From an uncultured Clostridia bacterium (GTDB lineage Bacteria > Bacillota > Clostridia > Christensenellales > Borkfalkiaceae), in NCBI GenBank assembly GCA_947629575.1, contig CANREF010000008.1:1-63726 (forward strand): DNA of 63,726 bases, read 5' to 3'. A program made the translations under genes and the position numbers. The notes under the pieces were generated by a model. That model was not told where the DNA came from. It saw only the letters and a program-made list of their open reading frames with translations, and made no database searches. Shown in pieces: positions 57,340 to 63,726 of this stretch; the first letter of the stretch is position 1; each line of letters opens with the position of its first letter.

Positions 57340-57726
57340 AGAACCCCACCGCCTACGGCGAAGCCTCCCCTTTGCTTCGCAAAGGGTAAACCTTTGCCCC
57401 CTCCGTGGGAGGGGGTAGCATGAGCGAAGCGAGTAACGGGGGTGGGGTGCTTCCCAAAATTACTTCCGCGAGCAAAATCGCCATTTTGCGGCAGCGCTTT
57501 GGGCGGCAGGGACCGCCGCAAAGCACGGCGCGGAGGCCACCGCGCCTGTCGTGGCGCAGTTCACAGCGCCCCGCGCTGTTGAACAGAATTGCGCCACTCC
57601 ACTCAATTTGCCGCACTCTTACGGCTTAGTGTCCTTTGAAACGAATTAGAGGACAAAAAAGATAAGGCGCATATGCCCGTTTCCCCACGGAAAAAGATTT
57701 TGCGTAGCAAAAGATTTTTCGTGAAC
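57340..57726. repeat. Dispersed repeats upstream of the MGMT-like gene
   Basis: No gene is seen. GGAGGGGGTAGCA and GTAACGGGGGTGGG blocks (about 57410-57455) match the other repeat islands. Bases 57596-57726 resemble 22240-22366: TTTGCCGCAC, GAAACGAATxAGAGGACAA and a closing double AAAAGATTTT unit that ends at the stop codon of lepA, as the other copy ends at the stop of the SDR gene. Confidence 0.75.
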
Positions 57727-59535
57727 TTAATCTTTATTCGTCTTCAATATCTGCATAAAGACTTCGCTCGGAACTTCGACGGTGCCGATCTGGCGCATCC
57801 GCTTTTTGCCCTCCTTCTGCTTTTCGAGAAGTTTCTTCTTGCGCGTGATGTCGCCGCCGTAGCACTTGGCGAGGACGTCTTTTCTAACCGCCTTCACCGT
57901 CTCGCGGGCGATGATCTTGCCGCCGATCGCCGCCTGCACGGGAATTTCGAAAAGCTGCCTCGGTATGGCGTCCCGCAAATTCTCGCACAGCGTCCTGCCC
58001 CGCCCGTATGCGCGGTCCTCGTGTACGATAATGGACAATGCGTCGCAAATTTCACCGTTCAGCAAAATGTCCATACGAACGAGCTTGCTCCGCTCGTAGC
58101 CCGCGATCTCGTAATCGAAGCTCGCATATCCCCGCGTGCGGGATTTCAGTTCGTCGAAAAAGTCGTACACGATCTCATTTAACGGCAGACGGTATTCAAG
58201 TTTCACTCGCCGTGCGTCTAAATAGGTCATGTCTTTGAACACGCCGCGCTTGTCCTGACACAGGTCCATGATCGAGCCCAAATAGTCGGGCGGGGAATAG
58301 ATCTCCGCCTTGACAATGGGCTCTTCCATATAGTCGATTTCACTTATCGGCGGAAGATGAGAAGGATTGTCCACATAGAACTGCGTTCCGTCCGTCTTGT
58401 GCACGAGATAGGAAACGGAGGGCGCAGTGGTGATGATGTCGAGGTTGAACTCCCGTTCGATGCGCTCTTGAATGATCTCCATGTGAAGAAGCCCCAAGAA
58501 GCCGCAGCGGAAGCCGAAGCCGAGCGCCACCGAATTATCGGGCTCGAAGATGAGGGACGCGTCGTTGAGTTTGAGCTTTAAGATCGCCTCTTTGAGGTCT
58601 AAAAATTTACTACCGTCGAGGGGATAGATGCCGCAGAAGACGACGGGCTGCACCTTCTTATAGCCGGGAAGCGGGGCGGTGTCGGGGAAGAGCGCACTGA
58701 TGACGGTATCGCCGACGGCGACGTCCTCGATCGACTTGATGCTCGCCGCGATGTAGCCGACTTCCCCCGCCTGCAAGCTCTCCTTGGGCTGCAAGAAGGG
58801 TGCGAACGCCCCCACTTCGGTGACGTCGTACGTCTTTTCGGAGAGAGCGGCTTTGATCTTGTCCCCCACCTTCACGCTGCCGTCTTTGAGCCTTACAAAC
58901 AGGATGACGCCCTTGTAATTATCGTAATAGCTATCGAAGATGAGCGCCTTTAAGGGGGCGTCCGTATCCCCGTCGGGGGGCGGGATCTGCCTTACGACCG
59001 CCTCCAAAATATCGCGGATGTTCGTCCCTTCCTTGGCGGAAACGCAGGGACAGCCCTCGCAGTCGAGCCCGATGACCTCTTCGATCTCCTGCTTCGCCTC
59101 CTCGATGCGGGCGGACTGCAAGTCGATCTTATTGATGACGGGCACGATCTCCAGATCGTTTTCGAGAGCAAGATAGACGTTTGCAAGCGTCTGTGCTTCC
59201 ACGCCCTGCGTCGCGTCCACGACGAGCAGAGCCCCCTCACACGCCGCGAGCGAGCGGGAGACTTCATAGGTGAAGTCCACATGCCCGGGGGTGTCGATGA
59301 GGTTGAACTCATACTCCTGCCCGTCGAGAGCGGTATAGTACATGCGGACGGGCGCGAGCTTGATCGTGATGCCCCGTTCCCGCTCGATGTCCATGCTGTC
59401 GAGAAGCTGCTCCTCCATGTCCCGCTTACTTACCTGCCCCGTGAGCTCCATGATGCGGTCGGCAATGGTGCTCTTGCCGTGGTCGATGTGGGCGATGATG
59501 CAGAAGTTTCGTAAATTCCGATTTGGTTTTGCCAT
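57727..59535 (-). CDS. lepA: Elongation factor 4 (LepA)
   Basis: The protein has 602 residues starting [24 protein letters not shown]1 is [10 protein letters not shown]3 DTPGHVD, G4 NKID; the C-terminal LepA domain has [15 protein letters not shown] and [20 protein letters not shown]. It back-translocates stalled ribosomes. A longer upstream reading is not supported by the ribosome site AAAGGAAA. Confidence 0.96.
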   Translation of the reverse strand: MAKPNRNLRNFCIIAHIDHGKSTIADRIMELTGQVSKRDMEEQLLDSMDIERERGITIKLAPVRMYYTALDGQEYEFNLIDTPGHVDFTYEVSRSLAACEGALLVVDATQGVEAQTLANVYLALENDLEIVPVINKIDLQSARIEEAKQEIEEVIGLDCEGCPCVSAKEGTNIRDILEAVVRQIPPPDGDTDAPLKALIFDSYYDNYKGVILFVRLKDGSVKVGDKIKAALSEKTYDVTEVGAFAPFLQPKESLQAGEVGYIAASIKSIEDVAVGDTVISALFPDTAPLPGYKKVQPVVFCGIYPLDGSKFLDLKEAILKLKLNDASLIFEPDNSVALGFGFRCGFLGLLHMEIIQERIEREFNLDIITTAPSVSYLVHKTDGTQFYVDNPSHLPPISEIDYMEEPIVKAEIYSPPDYLGSIMDLCQDKRGVFKDMTYLDARRVKLEYRLPLNEIVYDFFDELKSRTRGYASFDYEIAGYERSKLVRMDILLNGEICDALSIIVHEDRAYGRGRTLCENLRDAIPRQLFEIPVQAAIGGKIIARETVKAVRKDVLAKCYGGDITRKKKLLEKQKEGKKRMRQIGTVEVPSEVFMQILKTNKD

Positions 59536-59628
59536 GTGCGATTTCCTTTTTCCTCGAATATTATAGCATATCTGTTTGAACATCGCAAGCAAATTCCCGC
59601 CGCCTGTCGACTTGCCGTGCGGAAAACC

Positions 59629-59657
59629 TTGACATCTTCCCCGCACAGTGATATAAT
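59629..59657 (+). promoter_or_regulatory. Sigma-A promoter of the membrane protein gene
   Basis: TTGACA at 59629-59634, 17-base spacer, TATAAT at 59652-59657; the start codon follows 22 bases later behind GGGAGG. Confidence 0.85.
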
Positions 59658-59678
59658 CTTGCTCCGACGGGAGGCAGT

Positions 59679-60575
59679 ATGATCCGCACTTCGCTGAAAA
59701 CTTTCTTCAAAAATTTGGTGTTCCTGTTTATCCCCATGGGCATCTTCTATCTCTTTTTGCTCATCGCGGGGATCCGGTTCGTCTCCGAACTGTTTGCAAA
59801 TGCGGGCAGTACTCTTTCGCGGCTCACCGCGCTCATCGATCGCTCCGCAGCAGCGTCCTCCGTCTCCGTCAACGACTTCCTCACCTATTCATTCGGTAAG
59901 ATCGACTGGGACAGTGGGCTCTTTGCGGCACTCAAACAAATTTTGACGACCGGTTGGGTCAGGGAGACGGTGGAAGGATTTTTCAAGACACTGAACGCCA
60001 CGACGGAGGGGTTCGAAGAGGATCTCGGCGCCATTGTGGAGGACTTCTCCTCCTCCCTTACGGTTTCCGTCTCTCTCGCCATCTCCCTTATCGCGCTCGG
60101 CGTATTGCTCGCCAACTTCATGACCCGTTTTGCGATCCGCCGCCGTTCGGCGAAACGGGATTGGAAAAAGTTTCTCCTCGCCCACATTCTCGTCCCCGTC
60201 GTACAAGCGTCGGCGATCGTGCTCTCCCTCGGACTTTTCGCGGTCATCCGCTATTACAGTCTGCTCGTGTTCTGTGCCTTGCTTCTGCTGCTGAGCGCAC
60301 TCTCGCTGACCGCTTCTTGGATCGTCCACCGCGACGGAAAGGTGCACCTCGGGGAAGTGCTGACCTTCAAAAACACTTTGGGGCAGCTTGCCACGGGAGG
60401 ATTGTTTTTCCTCATTGACGCCGCCGTCTTTCTTCTGCTGTTCTTTGTCCATCCCCTGCTTGCGGTCCTGATCGCGATCCCCTTCCTGCTCTACACCTTC
60501 AACATCGTCGACCTGAACACGGACGTCTTCGTCTGCACGCTTGCGGGAAAGCAGAAAGACGCGGAGCGCATGTGA
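59679..60575 (+). CDS. Polytopic membrane protein of unknown function
   Basis: The protein has 298 residues with about six membrane segments ([38 protein letters not shown], three in the C-terminal half). No family motif that I recognise. GGGAGG precedes the ATG. The GDPD gene starts 40 bases downstream and the MFS gene follows, so a small operon with lipid metabolism is possible. Confidence 0.65.
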   Translation: MIRTSLKTFFKNLVFLFIPMGIFYLFLLIAGIRFVSELFANAGSTLSRLTALIDRSAAASSVSVNDFLTYSFGKIDWDSGLFAALKQILTTGWVRETVEGFFKTLNATTEGFEEDLGAIVEDFSSSLTVSVSLAISLIALGVLLANFMTRFAIRRRSAKRDWKKFLLAHILVPVVQASAIVLSLGLFAVIRYYSLLVFCALLLLLSALSLTASWIVHRDGKVHLGEVLTFKNTLGQLATGGLFFLIDAAVFLLLFFVHPLLAVLIAIPFLLYTFNIVDLNTDVFVCTLAGKQKDAERM

Positions 60576-60614
60576 TATACGTCCTCTCTCGGACGAAAGG
60601 AGCAAAATAAAACC

Positions 60615-61352
60615 ATGAAAAATTTCCTCAAAGAACTCCCCATTGCCCATAGGGGCTTGCACGACGAAACAAAGCCCGAAAACTCGCTCGCGGCATACCG
60701 CGCGGCGGCGGAAGCGGGGTACGCCATGGAGACGGACGTCCGCTTCTCCAAGGACGGCGCGCTCGTCATTCTGCATGACGACGATCTTTCCCGCCTCGCG
60801 GGTGACCCCCGCCGCGTGGACGAATGCACGCTCGAAGAATTGAAGAAACTCCGCCTTTGCGGTTCCGAAGAACAAATTCCCACGTTCGCGGAATTCCTGG
60901 AAACGGTGAACGGCAGAGCGCCCCTTCTCATCGAGATCAAGGATATGCCGAAGGTGAAGGGAAAGCGCATCGCAAAGGCGATCGCGGACGAGATCGACCG
61001 CCTCGGCTACAAGGGCGAATACGCGATCCAGTCCTTCAACCCGTTCTATGTAAAGGCGTACAAGAAGCTCCGCCCCGCCGTTCCCTGCGGCATTCTCGCA
61101 AACCGCGACATGGCAAACAAGAACTCCCGACTCGCGTGGAAGATCAAGGCGCGCTTTCTCTCCCGCCTGCGGTTCAATTTCCTCGTGAAGCCCGACTTCA
61201 TCAGTTACGGGTTCTGGACCCTTCCCCACAAATGGGTGACGAAGTTCAAGGGGACAAAGCTCGCGTGGACCGTCCGCAGCGAGGCGGACGAACAAAGAGC
61301 CCGCCGCGATACGGACAACATCATTTTCGAGAACTATCTGCCCAAGAAGTGA
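60615..61352 (+). CDS. Glycerophosphodiester phosphodiesterase
   Basis: The protein has 245 residues with no signal peptide. IAHRGLHDETKPENSLAAY, METDVRFSKDG and LHDDDLSRL give the GDPD active site (HRG, E.D, HD), and LLIEIKD supplies the later Glu/Lys. It hydrolyses glycerophosphodiesters to glycerol-3-phosphate and an alcohol. AAAGGAG precedes the ATG. The MFS gene begins 28 bases downstream. Confidence 0.9.
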   Translation: MKNFLKELPIAHRGLHDETKPENSLAAYRAAAEAGYAMETDVRFSKDGALVILHDDDLSRLAGDPRRVDECTLEELKKLRLCGSEEQIPTFAEFLETVNGRAPLLIEIKDMPKVKGKRIAKAIADEIDRLGYKGEYAIQSFNPFYVKAYKKLRPAVPCGILANRDMANKNSRLAWKIKARFLSRLRFNFLVKPDFISYGFWTLPHKWVTKFKGTKLAWTVRSEADEQRARRDTDNIIFENYLPKK

Positions 61353-61380
61353 CCGCTCATTCCTTTGAAAAAGGCGCTCC

Positions 61381-62556
61381 ATGAGACGACTGGAAAATTA
61401 CCGCCACACGATCGCGGCGTGCCACACAGGCTACATATCGCAGGCGATCGTCAACAATTTCATCCCCCTGCTCTTTCTCACCTTTCAGGCAAGTTACGGC
61501 GTCTCGTATGGGATGCTGTCTTTGCTCATCCTCATCAACTTCGCGACCCAACTTATTATCGACCTTCTTGCCGTGAAGCTCGTGGACCGCATCGGCTACC
61601 GCCCGCTCGCCGTGGCGGCGCACATCTTTATCGCGCTCGGGCTCGTGGGCATCGGAACGCTCCCCGAGCTTCTTCCTCCCTTTGCGGGGCTGTGCGTCCC
61701 CATCGTCGTCTATGCCATGGGCGGAGGCTTGACAGAAGTGATCATCTCCCCCCTCGTGGAGGCGTGCCCCACCGACAAAAAGTCGGCTTCCATGAGCCTT
61801 CTGCACTCCTCCTATTGCTGGGGGAGCGTGCTCGTGATCGCCCTCTCCACGGGCTTTTTCGCTCTCTTCGGCATCAGATATTGGAAACTGCTCTCCCTGC
61901 TTTGGGCGATCGTTCCTCTTCTGAACGCGGTCTATTTCCTCTTTGTGCCCATTTTCACGCTCACGCAACGGGGGGAGAGCATGAAGCCCGCCGCCCTTTT
62001 GAAGAGCAGGGTCTTTCTCCTCTTCATTCTCCTCATGCTCTGCGCGGGAGCTGCCGAGCAGTGCATCAGCCAATGGGCGTCCGCCTTTGTGGAGAGCGGG
62101 CTCAAAGTGAGCAAGACGGTGGGCGATCTTGCAGGTCCATGCCTCTTCTTCGTGCTCATGGGCACTTCGCGGGTCGTGCACGCCAAGACGGACGGAAAGG
62201 TGCGCCCCGTGCTCTATTTGAGCGCCTGCGCCGCCCTTCTCACGGGGGGATACCTTCTTACCGCTCTCGTAAAAAACCCCGCCGTCGCCCTCTGCGGCTG
62301 TGCGCTGTGTGGGATCGCCGTCGGCGCGATGTGGCCGGGGATCCTCTCTCTCGCCGCGGCAAAGATCCCAAATGGCGGGACGGCGATGTTCGCCCTTTTG
62401 GCGCTCGCGGGAGACATGGGCTGCGCGGCGGGACCCATCTTTGTGGGCGGAATTGCGGAGGCTTCCTCGCTCGGTATGGGGCTGCTTGCGGCGGTCGTTT
62501 TCCCCTTCGCCCTGCTCCTGCTTTTCCTCTTTCTCTCTCCTCTTAAAAAACATTGA
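61381..62556 (+). CDS. MFS transporter
   Basis: The protein has 391 residues with 12 predicted membrane segments. The loop between helices 2 and 3 (VKLVDRIGYRPLAV) has the MFS D-R-x-G-x-R pattern, and a second is seen near residue 170. It is closest in layout to small sugar or drug transporters of the YbjJ/FucP-like group, but the substrate cannot be read. It follows the GDPD gene by 28 bases. Confidence 0.82.
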   Translation: MRRLENYRHTIAACHTGYISQAIVNNFIPLLFLTFQASYGVSYGMLSLLILINFATQLIIDLLAVKLVDRIGYRPLAVAAHIFIALGLVGIGTLPELLPPFAGLCVPIVVYAMGGGLTEVIISPLVEACPTDKKSASMSLLHSSYCWGSVLVIALSTGFFALFGIRYWKLLSLLWAIVPLLNAVYFLFVPIFTLTQRGESMKPAALLKSRVFLLFILLMLCAGAAEQCISQWASAFVESGLKVSKTVGDLAGPCLFFVLMGTSRVVHAKTDGKVRPVLYLSACAALLTGGYLLTALVKNPAVALCGCALCGIAVGAMWPGILSLAAAKIPNGGTAMFALLALAGDMGCAAGPIFVGGIAEASSLGMGLLAAVVFPFALLLLFLFLSPLKKH

Positions 62557-62628
62557 AAACTTCCCTGCCTCTCCCACTTTTTCCTCGAATTTTCTGTCGA
62601 CAATTTCTCACAATATTCTGTTTTTGGG

Positions 62629-62657
62629 TTGATAATTCTTTTTGTTTATGATATAAT
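62629..62657 (+). promoter_or_regulatory. Sigma-A promoter of the hydrogenase operon
   Basis: TTGATA at 62629-62634, 17-base spacer, TATAAT at 62652-62657. The leader to the ATG at 62742 holds a GTTTTTTC...GGAAAAAAC hairpin and AGGAGG. Confidence 0.82.
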
Positions 62658-62741
62658 ACACTCGATTAAGCGGCTAACCGTTGTTTTTTCGCGCGCGTAG
62701 GGAAAAAACAGCGTCGCATTGAAGATTACAGGAGGTTAAGA

Positions 62742-63236
62742 ATGGAACATTGTGCAGCGTGCGGGACGCCCGAACAAGCGGCAGCTTTGAAGGCAGTCAT
62801 CGAAGAGTCGCGCTCGACACCCGGATGTCTCATGCATATTCTGCAGGAGGCGCAGGGGATCTACGGCTTTTTGCCCATCGGGGTACAAAAGACGATCGCG
62901 GAGGGCTTAGGCATCTCCCTCTCGGAGGTGTACGGCGTCGTCACCTTCTATGCGCAGTTCTCCCTGAAACCCAAGGGAAAGCACCGCATCAGCGTATGCC
63001 TCGGCACTGCCTGCTACGTAAAGGGCTCGGATAAGATCCTTGCGGAAGTGGAAAAGGAGCTGGGTATCAAGTGCGGCGAATGCACCGAAGACGGGCTGTT
63101 CTCTATCGACAGCTGCCGTTGCGTCGGCGCGTGCGGGCTTGCGCCCGTCATGATGGTGGGCGAAGAAGTTTACGGCAAACTTACACCCGATAAAGTCAAG
63201 GGTATCCTCGACTCTTACAAGGAGGCAAGCAAATGA
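62742..63236 (+). CDS. NuoE-like [2Fe-2S] subunit of an NADH-linked hydrogenase
   Basis: The protein has 164 residues of the complex I 24-kDa/thioredoxin-like ferredoxin family. Ligand cysteines lie in CLGTACYVKG and DSCRCVGACGLAP, and the helical N-terminus has LMHILQEAQGIYGFLP. With the next gene it matches HydC/HydB (HndA/HndC) of electron-bifurcating [FeFe]-hydrogenases. AGGAGG precedes the ATG; the next gene overlaps the stop by four bases. Confidence 0.9.
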   Translation: MEHCAACGTPEQAAALKAVIEESRSTPGCLMHILQEAQGIYGFLPIGVQKTIAEGLGISLSEVYGVVTFYAQFSLKPKGKHRISVCLGTACYVKGSDKILAEVEKELGIKCGECTEDGLFSIDSCRCVGACGLAPVMMVGEEVYGKLTPDKVKGILDSYKEASK

Positions 63237-63726
63237 CGATCAAAGAATTAGACGCGATCCGCGCACAGAAACAGCAGCTCATCGACGTGAGACGTCTCGT
63301 GAGAGAACAGGCCGAAGAGATGGCAAAACACACGGGGTACAGAAAGCAAGTCCTCGTCTGCGGCGGCACGGGCTGCACTTCCTCCCACTCCAAACAAGTT
63401 ATCGAGCACCTCGAAAAGACGCTGAAAGAATGCGGGATCGAGGACGTGCTCGTCGTCAAGACAGGCTGCTTCGGTCTCTGCACCTTAGGTCCTATCATGA
63501 TCGTCTATCCCGAGGGTGCGTTCTATGCGCAGATGACCCCCGAGCATGTGGAAACGGTCGTCAAGCAGCACCTCATTCCGGGCGGCGAGATCATAAAGGA
63601 ACTCCTGTATCAGGACACCGTGCATCCGGACGGTACGATCACTCCCTTCGCGGAGACCCCCTTCTATAAAAAGCAAATGCGCATCGCGCTCCGCAACTGC
63701 GGCGTGATCGCGGCGGAGGACATCGA
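63233..63726 (+). CDS. NuoF-like flavoprotein subunit, cut at the window edge
   Basis: The first 164 residues are visible. An N-terminal thioredoxin-like [2Fe-2S] domain has VCGGTGCTSS and KTGCFGLCTLGP, as in HydB/HndC subunits, which then carry FMN and NADH domains. The ATG overlaps the previous stop. The remainder lies beyond 63726. Together the pair predicts fermentative hydrogen production. Confidence 0.88.
   Translation, partial: MTIKELDAIRAQKQQLIDVRRLVREQAEEMAKHTGYRKQVLVCGGTGCTSSHSKQVIEHLEKTLKECGIEDVLVVKTGCFGLCTLGPIMIVYPEGAFYAQMTPEHVETVVKQHLIPGGEIIKELLYQDTVHPDGTITPFAETPFYKKQMRIALRNCGVIAAEDI

Overview
The window looks like a chromosome segment of an uncultured, endospore-forming anaerobic gut clostridium (Firmicutes; Christensenellales-like is a guess). 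Sporulation genes (spoIIGA-sigE, sigG-ylmC), a BclA-like collagen protein, the start of an NADH-linked [FeFe]-hydrogenase operon, many lipoproteins with LxxC lipoboxes, strong AGGAGG ribosome sites and sigma-A promoters all fit. Most of it is GC-rich; bases of about 830-3540 are clearly AT-richer and look acquired.

Layout. 1-3980: fragment of an integrative/conjugative element carrying an AT-rich cargo: a promoter, a strongly structured leader RNA ending in overlapping antiterminator and terminator hairpins, a membrane-anchored Mrr-type nuclease and an unknown partner, bounded by a direct repeat. 4096-7157: Kef-type antiporter, MgtC-like protein and an orphan OmpR-type regulator. 7184-19616: a hybrid natural-product locus with three Nif11-type leader peptides, two NHLM-type ABC exporters (one with a C39 peptidase), a short HlyD-like protein, a SpoIIE-type phosphatase / RsbW-like kinase / STAS partner-switching set and a one-module C-A-T-R NRPS. 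Its two promoters share a direct-repeat box and an extended -10. 19731-21873: BspA-like LRR lipoprotein. 22369-31021: one seven-gene operon for a CDP-3,6-dideoxy (possibly branched, yersiniose-type) sugar with a flippase. 31094-37840: M60-type metalloprotease plus two lipoproteins. 38012-42955: collagen-like spore protein, glycosyltransferase, HAD phosphatase, serine hydrolase and guaA. 42973-46426: dispersed repeats around a lipoprotein gene broken at a G8 tract. 46432-50700: guaB, sigG, ylmC. 50773-54561: XRE regulator, GH27 alpha-galactosidase, sigE and spoIIGA. 54675-63726: a frameshifted papain-like hydrolase, hemW, an MGMT-like protein, lepA, a membrane protein, GDPD, MFS and two hydrogenase subunits, the last cut by the window edge.

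How they fit together (inference). In the natural-product locus the C39 exporter should cut the Nif11 leaders after VAGG, while the phosphatase/kinase/STAS trio supplies a switch and the NRPS supplies a small acyl-aminoaldehyde or alcohol. The adjacent orphan regulator is the best candidate to bind the shared promoter boxes. In the sugar operon RfbF, RfbG and RfbH make a CDP-3,6-dideoxyhexulose that the ThDP enzyme could extend with an acetyl unit. The least familiar element is the leader RNA in front of the Mrr-like nuclease.
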